NCBI RefSeq assembly: GCF_029868325.1
Contig: NZ_JARWNW010000307.1
Location: 1 to 61,978, forward strand
Source: Nocardia carnea
GTDB lineage: Bacteria > Actinomycetota > Actinomycetes > Mycobacteriales > Mycobacteriaceae
Length of the DNA: 61,978 nt
Direction of reading: 5' to 3'
The notes below the pieces were generated by a model. The model was not told the DNA's origin. It ran no database searches and was given only the letters and a program-made list of their open reading frames with translations. Of the stretch, positions 1 through 7,684 are shown in pieces (within the stretch, counting starts at the first letter, position 1; every line of letters begins with the position of its first letter). Made by a program: the position numbers and the translations under genes.

Positions 1-335
1 CAAAACAATCGCCAGCCGGAATTTAGCTGACTTAAATGTTCGGCCCTCCACACGGGGGTATGAAGAACCGAAACCAAATTAAATATTTGGCACTGACATT
101 CATCAACACACTATTGAGTTCTCAAAGAACACACGCACACAACTCAGTGACTGGCTAACCAGTACTTCGTTTGGGGCAGGTTTTCTAGCTTAACCGGCCA
201 GTGGCTCAGAGTCAAACTCCGCATCTTCGGCCGATCTGCCAGGCGCTCCTCGTCCAACCTCGTTTCCCTGGTCCCTCCGGCTCGGCGTTTCCGCCTCACT
301 CCGGGCCCCTGGTCGGTGTCCGTGTCGCTCTGACG
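1..335 (-). ncRNA. rRNA operon 5' leader (pre-16S), partial
   Basis: Read on the minus strand, this stretch contains the actinobacterial rrn leader signature TGTTCTTTGAGAACTC followed by AATAGTGTG (109-133), the boxA-like antitermination and processing region found before 16S and 23S rRNA. Further downstream is a short AT-rich hairpin, CCAAAT paired with ATTTGG (about 74-90). Transcription runs leftwards, so the 16S gene should begin just beyond base 1; no mature rRNA sequence is inside the window. The leader follows tyrS on the same strand, as in the rrnB operon of fast-growing mycobacteria. It could in principle be a 16S-23S spacer, but the promoter upstream argues for a 16S leader. Confidence 0.8.
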
Positions 336-341
336 TTGAAT

Positions 342-370
342 AAGTTACGCGGCGGATAACGCTACGTCAA
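342..370 (-). promoter_or_regulatory. rRNA operon promoter
   Basis: On the minus strand a -35 box TTGACG (365-370) and a -10 box TAACTT (342-347) are separated by exactly 17 bases, a near-consensus SigA-type promoter. It lies between the stop of tyrS and the rRNA leader, so transcription should begin near 335. Its strength and position fit an rrn P1 promoter. Confidence 0.75.
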
Positions 371-471
371 ATCGCCACATCGGGACTATGTTTTCGCAGG
401 TCACAGGCTTGCAGATGGGCGATCCGGTGGGCCGGATCGCGAATTTGTGACCCAGCCCACCAAGATCAATT

Positions 472-1755
472 TCAAGCGCCCCGCCGGACCCCTGCGAAAT
501 TGCGCTTTCCGCGACGGAGCACCAGCCACTTACCGTGCAGATAGTCACCGGTTTCCGGTGTCCAATCCAGGTCCTTCACGCGCTCGTTGTTGACCGATGC
601 CCCGCCTTCGTTCACCGTGCGGCGGGCCGCTCCGCGGCTCTCGCACAGGCCCGAGGCCACCAGGAGGTCCACGATCGTGTCCTGACCGGGCACCACCTCC
701 GCGGGCTCGCCCTCGCCGGCGGCCTCGCGCAGTGCCGCCGCCAAGGTCGGCTCGTCGAGATCCCGGAGTTCGGCGCGGCCGAAGAGCGCCTGGCTGGCGA
801 GTTGTACGGCGCGGGTGTTGTCCGCGCCGTGGACGAGCGTGGTCATCTCGGCTGCCAACCGGCGCTGGGCCTCACGGGCGTGTGGCCGTTCGGCGGTCGC
901 CACCTCCAGTTCGGCCAGCTCTTCCTGTTCCAGGAAGGTGAACCAGCGCAGGTAGCGGACGACGTCGGCGTCGGCGGTGTTCACGAAGTACTGGAACCAG
1001 GCGTAAGGACTGGTGAGCTCCGGGTCCAGCCACAGGCTGCCGCCGCCGGTGGACTTACCGAACTTCTTGCCGTCGGCCGAGGTCACCAGCGGAACGGTCA
1101 GTGCGTGGACGGCCGCCCCGTCCACGCGCCGGTTCAATTCGACACCGGCGATGATGTTGCCCCACTGGTCCGAACCACCCACCTGCAGCACGCAATCGTG
1201 GGTGCGGCGCAGCTGCAGGTAGTCGTTGGCCTGCAGCAGCATGTAGCTGAACTCGGTGTAGGAGATGCCCTCGCCCTCGAGCCGCCGTTTGACGGTGTCG
1301 CGGGCGAGCATCACGTTCACCGAGAAGTGTTTGCCGATATCCCGGAGGAAGTCGACGGCACTCAGCCCGCCGGTCCAGTCCATGTTGTTGACGATGAGGG
1401 CGCCGGTCGGTGAATCGTCCAGGTCGACGAACCGTTCGAGCTGGGAACGAATCCGGTCGGCCCAGGCGGCGACGGTATCGGCCGAGTTCATCGTGCGCTC
1501 GCCGACGTCGCGGGGATCGCCGATCAGTCCGGTCGCGCCGCCGGCCAGGACGATCGGCCGGTGCCCCGCTCGCTGGAACCGTTTGAGGGCCAGCAGCGGG
1601 ACGAGATGCCCGGCGTGCAGGCTGGCCGCGGTGGGGTCGAAACCGGCATAGAGATTGCGCGGGCCGGCGGCCAGCGCCTCCCGGAGCGCGTCGAGGTCGG
1701 TGGACTGCGCGATGAGACCGCGCCAGGTCAGTTCGTCGATGATGTCGCTGCTCAC
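472..1755 (-). CDS. tyrS: tyrosyl-tRNA synthetase
   Basis: Class I aminoacyl-tRNA synthetase that charges tRNA-Tyr in the cytoplasm. Visible features are the tyrosine-binding N-terminus (NLYAGFDPTAASLHAGH, holding the HIGH-type motif as HAGH), the tyrosine-site QVGGSDQWGNI, the KMSKS-type loop as KFGKS, and a C-terminal S4 RNA-binding domain (GLCESRGAARR..V). About 427 residues, normal for the family. The GTG at 1755 is chosen because the protein then begins shortly before the conserved region; an upstream ATG at 1776 would add seven non-conserved residues. mpg lies 64 bases upstream on the same strand and the rRNA promoter lies downstream. Confidence 0.95.
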   Translation of the reverse strand: MSSDIIDELTWRGLIAQSTDLDALREALAAGPRNLYAGFDPTAASLHAGHLVPLLALKRFQRAGHRPIVLAGGATGLIGDPRDVGERTMNSADTVAAWADRIRSQLERFVDLDDSPTGALIVNNMDWTGGLSAVDFLRDIGKHFSVNVMLARDTVKRRLEGEGISYTEFSYMLLQANDYLQLRRTHDCVLQVGGSDQWGNIIAGVELNRRVDGAAVHALTVPLVTSADGKKFGKSTGGGSLWLDPELTSPYAWFQYFVNTADADVVRYLRWFTFLEQEELAELEVATAERPHAREAQRRLAAEMTTLVHGADNTRAVQLASQALFGRAELRDLDEPTLAAALREAAGEGEPAEVVPGQDTIVDLLVASGLCESRGAARRTVNEGGASVNNERVKDLDWTPETGDYLHGKWLVLRRGKRNFAGVRRGA

Positions 1756-1819
1756 GGGTTCATCTTCGCGTACCACCGCAAGCGCATTGCGGGCGGTGCG
1801 ATCGGATGCCCGGCCCGCC

Positions 1820-2440
1820 TCAGGCCGATTCCTCGATCTGTGGCGCGCGCGGGCTGCGACGGTAGACAGATACCGCGCGGGAGTGGTGCAACCACAGTCG
1901 CCACGGGCGGTCGGCCTCGGTACTGACTCCCACCCGCGGACCGGCGAGAATCCGGGACGGATCCGCGGGCGGGCCCAGTTCCAGCCGGATCACCGAATCC
2001 GGGTCGAAGACATCGGTGCCGTAGTCGTCCATATGGATTCCGAGGGCACTTCCCAGGTTGCCGGGGCCGCGGGCCAGATCGTCGGCGCCGCGGGCGGCCG
2101 GGCGGCGGGCGCGGGCGATGTCGTGGCCGGCGATGATCTCCGCGGAACGCAGGAGCACACCGGAGGCCACGCCGTCCGGTCCGCTGACGATATTCACGCA
2201 GGTATGCATGCCGTAGCTGCGATAGACGTAGAGCCTGCCCGGCGGGCCGAACATCGCCGCATTACGGGGGGTACGGCCGCGACCGGAGTGGGCGGCCGGG
2301 TCATGCCAGGGCCCGGCGGGGTCACCACCGTAGGCCTCGACTTCGACCAGGTAGGCGCCCACCGAGCCCGACCACAGGGTCGCGCCGAGCAGGCGCCGGG
2401 CGGCGGTCAAGGGATCAACAGCCAGTTCCTCGGCACTCAC
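1820..2440 (-). CDS. mpg: 3-methyladenine DNA glycosylase (AAG/MPG family)
   Basis: Base-excision repair enzyme that flips out and removes alkylated purines. The protein has the AAG family core: LVEVEAYGGDPAGPWHD, GPPGRLYVYRSYGMHTCVNIV and GVLLRSAE, with the catalytic glutamate in the EVEAY segment. The GTG start at 2440 gives 206 residues, matching the roughly 200-residue actinobacterial enzymes; the longer upstream open frame (to 2896) has no family similarity and overlaps the divergent ABC gene. It sits next to tyrS as in M. tuberculosis (Rv1688-Rv1689). Confidence 0.93.
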   Translation of the reverse strand: MSAEELAVDPLTAARRLLGATLWSGSVGAYLVEVEAYGGDPAGPWHDPAAHSGRGRTPRNAAMFGPPGRLYVYRSYGMHTCVNIVSGPDGVASGVLLRSAEIIAGHDIARARRPAARGADDLARGPGNLGSALGIHMDDYGTDVFDPDSVIRLELGPPADPSRILAGPRVGVSTEADRPWRLWLHHSRAVSVYRRSPRAPQIEESA

Positions 2441-2696
2441 CCGAGGATTGTCGCAACCGGTGTGGGCCGGGTGCGGCGGGGGCGGCAGGTCAGCCACCCG
2501 GTGCTCTCGAATCGGGGTGATGCCGACGGTGGAGCGGGACCGGAGCGGCGCCCGGTCGGCGAGGCAGTTCCGGCCGGGAGGTCGCACGGGTGGTGACCCG
2601 GATCGACAGATTTCCCGTACAGGCCTTGCATCCGGCGGCACTCGGGCGAAGAATTCAACACACGATGAATTCCATCCGGATGAACAGGGGCGGCTC

Positions 2697-3428
2697 ATGT
2701 CCGTGACCGGTACGCAGGACGCGGTGGAGGTACGGAACCTCACGGTGCGACGCGGTAAACGGGAGGTACTGCACGATATTTCGCTGACCATCCCCCGCGG
2801 CTCGATCACCGGGCTGCTGGGCCCCTCGGGCTGCGGGAAGACCACTCTCATGCGCAGCATCGTGGGCACCCAGATCGTGACCGCCGGGCAGATCACCGCG
2901 CTCAGGTCACCGGCGGGCAGCGCGCGGTTGCGGCGGCAGATCGGCTACGTGACCCAGGCGCCGAGCATCTACGCCGATATCAGCGTCCACGAGAATGTCG
3001 CCTACTTCGCCGCGCTCTACGGCGCCGGCCGCGGGGCGGTCGATACGGCACTCGACGCTGTAGGACTGTCCGACCATCGCGACCAGCGTGGCGACGAACT
3101 CTCCGGTGGACAGCGCACCCGGGCCTCGCTGGCATGCGCGCTGGTCGCCGCACCGGAGCTGCTGGTGCTGGACGAGCCGACGGTCGGGCTGGACCCGGTT
3201 CTCCGAGTCGAACTGTGGAAGAAGTTCCGGGAACTGGCTGCCGGGGGGACGACCCTGCTGGTGTCGAGCCATGTGATGGACGAGGCCGAACACTGCGACC
3301 GGCTGCTGCTCATGCGCGACGGCCGGCTGCTGGCCCAGCAGAGCCCGGACGAACTGCGCGAACGCACCGGCGAGCAGAACCTCGAACGGGCTTTCCTGGC
3401 CCTCATCACGATGGGAGAACCGGTATGA
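2697..3428 (+). CDS. ABC transporter ATP-binding protein
   Basis: Cytoplasmic ATPase subunit of a drug- or lipid-type ABC exporter. It shows Walker A GPSGCGKTT, the signature LSGGQRTRASLA, Walker B LLVLDEPTVGLDP and the H-loop SSHVMDEAEHCD, 243 residues in all. The ATG at 2697 is chosen because a purine-rich AGGGGCGG lies just upstream and the preceding open frame is non-conserved. Its stop overlaps the permease start as ATGA, so the two are translationally coupled. The three-gene set matches the Rv1687c-Rv1686c-Rv1685c arrangement next to mpg and tyrS. The substrate is unknown. Confidence 0.92.
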   Translation: MSVTGTQDAVEVRNLTVRRGKREVLHDISLTIPRGSITGLLGPSGCGKTTLMRSIVGTQIVTAGQITALRSPAGSARLRRQIGYVTQAPSIYADISVHENVAYFAALYGAGRGAVDTALDAVGLSDHRDQRGDELSGGQRTRASLACALVAAPELLVLDEPTVGLDPVLRVELWKKFRELAAGGTTLLVSSHVMDEAEHCDRLLLMRDGRLLAQQSPDELRERTGEQNLERAFLALITMGEPV

Positions 3429-4291
3429 GCGGACCGAGCCCGAGGGAACGCCACCGTGCGGCCCGGAGCGCGAACGCCGCACCGGGACACCCCGCCCCCG
3501 CCGCACAGGTCATGGATCGCGGTACCGGACCGCGACCGCTTGCGGCATATACGGCGACCGCCACCCGGATTCTGCGGCAACTGCGCAACGATCACCGCAC
3601 GATCGCGATGGTCCTCGTGGTACCGGCGCTGCTGATGGCCCTGCTCTACTTCATCTATCAGGATGTGCCGGCCACACCGCAGCAGCCGGTGAGCCTGTTC
3701 GACCGGGTCGGGATCAGCATGCTCGGTATTCTGCCGTTCATCGTGATGTTCCTGATCACCGCCATCGCCATGCAGCGCGAACGCAGCTCCGGCACGCTCG
3801 AACGGCTGCTCACCACACCGTTGAGCAAACTCGACCTGCTCGGCGGGTACGGGACCGCGTTCTCGCTCGCGGCCGCCGCGCAGGCGGGCGTGGCCTGCCT
3901 GGTGTCGTTCGGCCTGCTCGGCCTGGACGCTGCCGGAAACCCCGGGTGGGTGGTGCTCATCGCGATGGTGGATGCGGTGCTGGGGGTCGCGCTGGGGCTG
4001 TTGTGCAGCGCCTTCGCGCGGACCGAGTTCCAGGCGGTGCAATTCATGCCGGTCGTGGCGGCCCCGCAGATCTTCCTGTGCGGGTTGCTGGTGCCACGCG
4101 AACAGCTGCCCGACTGGCTGGAGGTGATCAGCAATGTGCTGCCGCTGAGCTATGCCGTCGACGCGCTGCACGAGGTCTCGGTGCACAGTCAACCCACCGG
4201 GCTGATGTGGCGGGACCTGGGGATCGTTGCCGGATTCGCCGCGGTGGCCCTGTGCCTGGGCGCGGCAACCCTACGCCGGCGCACGGCATGA
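3425..4291 (+). CDS. ABC-2 type transporter permease
   Basis: Membrane partner of the preceding ATPase, 288 residues. After a charged N-terminus of about 55 residues comes an ABC-2 membrane domain with about six hydrophobic segments (for example MVLVVPALLMALLYFIY and GILPFIVMFLITAIAMQRE) and the family-typical ERSSGTLERLLTTPL loop. Near the C-terminus, CGLLVPREQLPDWLEVISNVLPLSYAVDALHEV is the usual ABC-2 ending. Start and stop each overlap a neighbour as ATGA, so the exporter and its regulator form one operon. Confidence 0.92.
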   Translation: MSGPSPRERHRAARSANAAPGHPAPAAQVMDRGTGPRPLAAYTATATRILRQLRNDHRTIAMVLVVPALLMALLYFIYQDVPATPQQPVSLFDRVGISMLGILPFIVMFLITAIAMQRERSSGTLERLLTTPLSKLDLLGGYGTAFSLAAAAQAGVACLVSFGLLGLDAAGNPGWVVLIAMVDAVLGVALGLLCSAFARTEFQAVQFMPVVAAPQIFLCGLLVPREQLPDWLEVISNVLPLSYAVDALHEVSVHSQPTGLMWRDLGIVAGFAAVALCLGAATLRRRTA

Positions 4292-4926
4292 GCACCGCCC
4301 CCGAACCTCGGCCTGCCCGGCCGGGACGCAGGCCGGGCACCTCCGGCACTCGCGCAACGATCCTGGATGCGGCCCGGCAGCGCTTCGCGAAAAACGGGTT
4401 CGACAAGACCTCGATTCGCGCGGTGGCGGCGGACGCGGGCGTCGACCCGGCCCTGATCCACCACTATTTCGGGACGAAGCAACAGTTGTTCGCGGCTGTG
4501 GTCGAACTACCGGTCGACCCGGAGGTCGTGCTCGCGCGAGTGGATACGACCCCGCTGGATCAACTGGGCGAAACCCTGGTGGGCGCGGTGATCGCCGTCT
4601 GGGATTCGCCGGCGGGGACCGGTGCCGTGGCCCTGTTCCGCAGCCTCGTCGCCGGTGGCGACACCTCACCGGCGCGGGATTTCCTGCTCTCGGTGATCTT
4701 CGAGCGGATCCGCCGGCGTATCGCCACGGATACCGACGACGGCCGGCTCCGGGTGGCGCTTGCCGCGTCCCAGATGATGGGCGTGATCATGTCGCGCAAG
4801 ATCGTGAAGCTGGATCCGGTCACCGAGCTGCCTCTCGACCGGCTCGTCGCCGCCGTCGGCCCCACGGTGCAGCGCTATCTCACCGGCGATATCGGCGAGG
4901 TTCCCGCGGCAGGCGGCACGGAATGA
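4288..4926 (+). CDS. TetR family transcriptional regulator
   Basis: DNA-binding repressor of 212 residues. The N-terminal helix-turn-helix is clear (RATILDAARQRFAKNGFDKTSIRAVAADAGVDPALIHHYFGTKQQLF, about residues 20-65), followed by a TetR_C-type ligand domain. It is the last gene of the exporter operon (ATGA overlap with the permease) and most likely controls it, as proposed for the Rv1685c context. No operator palindrome was identified upstream of the operon. Confidence 0.9.
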   Translation: MSTAPEPRPARPGRRPGTSGTRATILDAARQRFAKNGFDKTSIRAVAADAGVDPALIHHYFGTKQQLFAAVVELPVDPEVVLARVDTTPLDQLGETLVGAVIAVWDSPAGTGAVALFRSLVAGGDTSPARDFLLSVIFERIRRRIATDTDDGRLRVALAASQMMGVIMSRKIVKLDPVTELPLDRLVAAVGPTVQRYLTGDIGEVPAAGGTE

Positions 4927-4936
4927 GCACCCGGTG

Positions 4937-5167
4937 TTATTCGCCGAACTGCCGCGCGAAATCGGCGTGCTCGGCCTCGCCGACCGCGCGGGCCTCGTCG
5001 GCGAGCAGTACCGGGATTCCGTTGTCGATCGGATAGGCCACGCGCAACCGCGGGTTGTACAGCACGTCTGCGCCGTCGCCGGTGCGGACCAGGTGCAGTT
5101 GCCCCTTGTCCTGCGGGCAGGCCAGCAGGCTCAGCAGCGTGGGGTCGAGAATGGTGTGCTCGGACAT
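4937..5167 (-). CDS. Trm112/UPF0434 family small protein
   Basis: A 76-residue Trm112-like protein (LLACPQDKGQL near the N-terminus, then LRVAYPIDNGIPVLLADEAR). Family members are small zinc-ribbon-like partners of methyltransferases; here only one of the usual cysteines is present, so metal binding is doubtful. It corresponds in place and size to Rv1684. It converges on the TetR gene with ten bases between the stops. Confidence 0.88.
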   Translation of the reverse strand: MSEHTILDPTLLSLLACPQDKGQLHLVRTGDGADVLYNPRLRVAYPIDNGIPVLLADEARAVGEAEHADFARQFGE

Positions 5168-5222
5168 GGAATGGAAGCGTACCCGGCCACGGATCGGGCT
5201 CCGGCGCCCTCCGATATCGCGC

Positions 5223-5927
5223 TCATACCGCGGGCCGGCGGAACGAGATGTACTGGTGGCCGAAGAAGGTTCCGGCGGCGACCGCCCCCATGACCACCAC
5301 TGCGGAGAGCGCGCGCGGGAATCCGAACAGGCTCACGGCGAGCTCGAGCAGCACCGCGTTGGCGAACAGACCCCCGCAGTTCACGGCGGCGAACCCGAGG
5401 AAATCACGGAGGACCCGCCCGCGGACCCGGAACACCAGCCGGCGGTGCAGGACGAACGCGATACCGATTCCGGTGATGTAGGCCGCGATGACCCCCACGG
5501 ACGGCGGCACCGAATCCCCCAGCAGGGCCAGCCAGGCGACGGTGAGCCCGATACCCATCGCGGTATTCACGACGCCGACCATCGCGAATGCGACTTCCCG
5601 GCGCCTCGCCAGGCGAAGCAGCGCGCCCGGTCCGCTGCCACGGACCCTTTCCGCGCCGGCACCGGACTGCGATGCGGCCGGAACACCCGAGCACCGCACG
5701 GCGTCCTCCGGTGGATTCCCGGACTCGGCTGCGACCGGCACCGGGCTCCCCACCGACGTTTCCGGCTCCTTCGACAGCTGGATCCGATCGGCGGCGGATC
5801 CCATGGTGTGCCGGGAGTCCGTGGAGAGACGGTCCGGCTCCTCGTGATCGCCGGGTCGACGATGTTCGCGCGCGAAACCGTCGTGGCCGGCGCCGTGAGC
5901 CTGGGTTCCGGTGTGCTCTCTCGTCAT
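5223..5927 (-). CDS. GtrA family membrane protein with long N-terminal extension
   Basis: The C-terminal 125 residues form a GtrA domain with four predicted membrane helices (REVAFAMVGVVNTAMGIG, GVIAAYITGIGIAFVLHRR, FLGFAAVNCGGLFANAVLLE, ALSAVVVMGAVAAGTFFGH). GtrA proteins act with polyprenyl-phosphate sugar synthases in moving or presenting lipid-linked sugars. From the ATG at 5927 the protein has 234 residues, of which about 105 N-terminal residues are polar and probably disordered; an internal start is possible. The ATG overlaps the stop of the upstream frame as ATGA. The divergent glycosyltransferase at 6530 is the natural partner; M. tuberculosis PpgS (Rv3631) likewise works with a GtrA-like neighbour. 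Confidence 0.85.
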   Translation of the reverse strand: MTREHTGTQAHGAGHDGFAREHRRPGDHEEPDRLSTDSRHTMGSAADRIQLSKEPETSVGSPVPVAAESGNPPEDAVRCSGVPAASQSGAGAERVRGSGPGALLRLARRREVAFAMVGVVNTAMGIGLTVAWLALLGDSVPPSVGVIAAYITGIGIAFVLHRRLVFRVRGRVLRDFLGFAAVNCGGLFANAVLLELAVSLFGFPRALSAVVVMGAVAAGTFFGHQYISFRRPAV

Positions 5928-6415
5928 GATTTCGCGGCCACGAGCGCGGGTTTGCCGGTCTCCCGTTCGGTGCATGCCAGGCCGCTTCGCCCAGGACCGC
6001 GCAGCTGGGCGATCTGGGGAAGTGCCGGCCCGAGTGAACTTGCGCCCGCCGCACCGCCGATCTTCCGAGCCGGGTCGCGCCGGGTGCGTTCGAGTTGGGC
6101 CTGCGGTGGATCGAGCAGTTCGGCTTTTTCGATCGCGTGCGCACCGGCCGGCCGGTGCTCGGGCACCAGAACCGCGAAGTTCCCCTCTCGCAGGGGACGT
6201 CCGGTTATCACCCACAGCGGCGCGTACCGCGCCTCGGTGTCGTCGCGGTGGAAATGCCGGGGATTCGCCGGCAGCGCCGCCGAGTGGGCGGCCACCGCCC
6301 CCGCCGCGCACACCGGACCCCACCGCAGCACATCCCGCCGATCATCGGCTCGACCATCCGCCACAGGTCCCAGACCATACCGGCTGCGGCCCGGGGACCG
6401 ACCGTAACGACGCAT
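5924..6415 (-). CDS. conserved-looking hypothetical protein coupled to GtrA
   Basis: I do not recognise this 163-residue frame. Support for it being real: its stop overlaps the gtrA ATG as ATGA, third positions are GC-rich over most of its length, and it carries a sensible segment, YAPLWVITGRPLREGNFAVL. The first 30 residues look less coding-like, and the +1 frame there is also open and hydrophobic (VTVGPRAAAGMVWDLW), so a downstream GTG start or a frameshift near 6330 is possible. A TAGATT box four bases before the ATG could give a nearly leaderless transcript. The function is unknown; the context suggests envelope sugar metabolism. Confidence 0.55.
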   Translation of the reverse strand: MRRYGRSPGRSRYGLGPVADGRADDRRDVLRWGPVCAAGAVAAHSAALPANPRHFHRDDTEARYAPLWVITGRPLREGNFAVLVPEHRPAGAHAIEKAELLDPPQAQLERTRRDPARKIGGAAGASSLGPALPQIAQLRGPGRSGLACTERETGKPALVAAKS

Positions 6416-6529
6416 ATCGAATCTACCCGCGCGACGCCGGGTACACCTGCTAGAGTTCGCATTTCTCGGGCTCACCAGCGTCATCGAGACCCGGCACGCG
6501 TTATCCTCCGTCGAAAGTCGATCTCGCCA

Positions 6530-7684
6530 ATGCCGTTTCCGCCCAAGTCCGTTTCCGCACCGGACATCCACCGGCCGGCGACAGCCGGCTCCACCACCCA
6601 TCCGGCTTCGGTGTCGCCGTGGCCCCCGCCGGGCACGACATATCACGGACCGGATCCCGATTCGCCCGGAGTGTGCGGGGTTTCGGTGGTGGTGCCGGTC
6701 TACCGTGGTGAACAGACAGTCGCCGGGCTCGTCAGAGAACTCGGCGAATTCGCCACGACCACCGCCACGCCGGGCGGTCTGCGTTTCCGGGTGACCGAGA
6801 TCGTGCTCGTGCACGATTGCGGGCCGGACGGGTCGGATCTGGTTCTGCAACGGCTGGCCCGGGAGAACCCGCTGGTGCGGGTGATCTGGTTGAGCCGCAA
6901 CTACGGTCAGGACGCCGCCACCATCGCCGGGATGGCGGCGGCGCGCGGCGGCTGGATCGTCACGATGGACGAGGACGGCCAGCACGACCCGGCCTGTATC
7001 ACCGAATTCCTCGACACCGCCTACCGGCAGCGTGCGGACCTGGTGTATTCGCGGCCCACCAACACCCGCCCGCACGGGCCGCTGCGCAACCTCACCTCCC
7101 GCGGCGCCAAACTCGTTCTCGCCACCCTTTTCGCGTTCCCGGACTCGACCCGGTTCGAGAGTTTCCGGATGATCCGGGGCGATATCGGGCGCCGGCTCGC
7201 CGAGGTCGCCGCCAACGGCGCCTATCTCGATGTCGCACTGACCTGGGTGGTCGGCCGGACCGCGACAGCTCCGGTGCGGTTACGCAGCGAGGGCCGCCCG
7301 GAATCGGGGTACAACTACCGGCGCCTGTTCTCACTGTTCTGGAAGATGGTGCTGTGCAGCGGCACTCGCGGGCTGCGCGTCGTGAGCCTGCTCGGGGTCA
7401 CGCTGGCGGTGGCCGGCACGATCCTGGCCGCGGTGATCATCTGGTCCGCGGTGACCGGCGGCGACGGCAATCCCGAGGGCTGGGCCTCGATCATCGTCGT
7501 GCTGCTGCTGTGTTCGGGCGCGCTGCTGTTCTCACTCGGGCTCATCGCCGAATACCTCGGCGTGGTGCTGCACATCCTGGTGGGTAAACCCCTGTACCTC
7601 ACCATCGAATCCCCCACGCCCCGGCCGCCGGACGATACCGCGCAGTCGCTCGCCCGGCCGCGTGCCGAGGTAGCGGCCGGATGA
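6530..7684 (+). CDS. family 2 polyprenyl-phosphate glycosyltransferase (ArnC/DPM1-like)
   Basis: Cytoplasmic GT-A domain followed by two C-terminal membrane helices (VVSLLGVTLAVAGTILAAVII and ASIIVVLLLCSGALLFSLGLIAEYLG), the layout of ArnC/GtrB enzymes that attach a nucleotide sugar to undecaprenyl or decaprenyl phosphate. It has VSVVVPVYRGEQTV at the start of the fold, the DxD-type MDEDGQHDP near residue 146, and LSRNYGQDAATIAGMAAARG. From the ATG at 6530 it has 384 residues including about 50 proline-rich ones before the fold. The stop overlaps the next start as ATGA. With a sugar aminotransferase behind it and GtrA diverging in front, an amino-deoxy sugar donor is likely (inference). Confidence 0.9.
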   Translation: MPFPPKSVSAPDIHRPATAGSTTHPASVSPWPPPGTTYHGPDPDSPGVCGVSVVVPVYRGEQTVAGLVRELGEFATTTATPGGLRFRVTEIVLVHDCGPDGSDLVLQRLARENPLVRVIWLSRNYGQDAATIAGMAAARGGWIVTMDEDGQHDPACITEFLDTAYRQRADLVYSRPTNTRPHGPLRNLTSRGAKLVLATLFAFPDSTRFESFRMIRGDIGRRLAEVAANGAYLDVALTWVVGRTATAPVRLRSEGRPESGYNYRRLFSLFWKMVLCSGTRGLRVVSLLGVTLAVAGTILAAVIIWSAVTGGDGNPEGWASIIVVLLLCSGALLFSLGLIAEYLGVVLHILVGKPLYLTIESPTPRPPDDTAQSLARPRAEVAAG

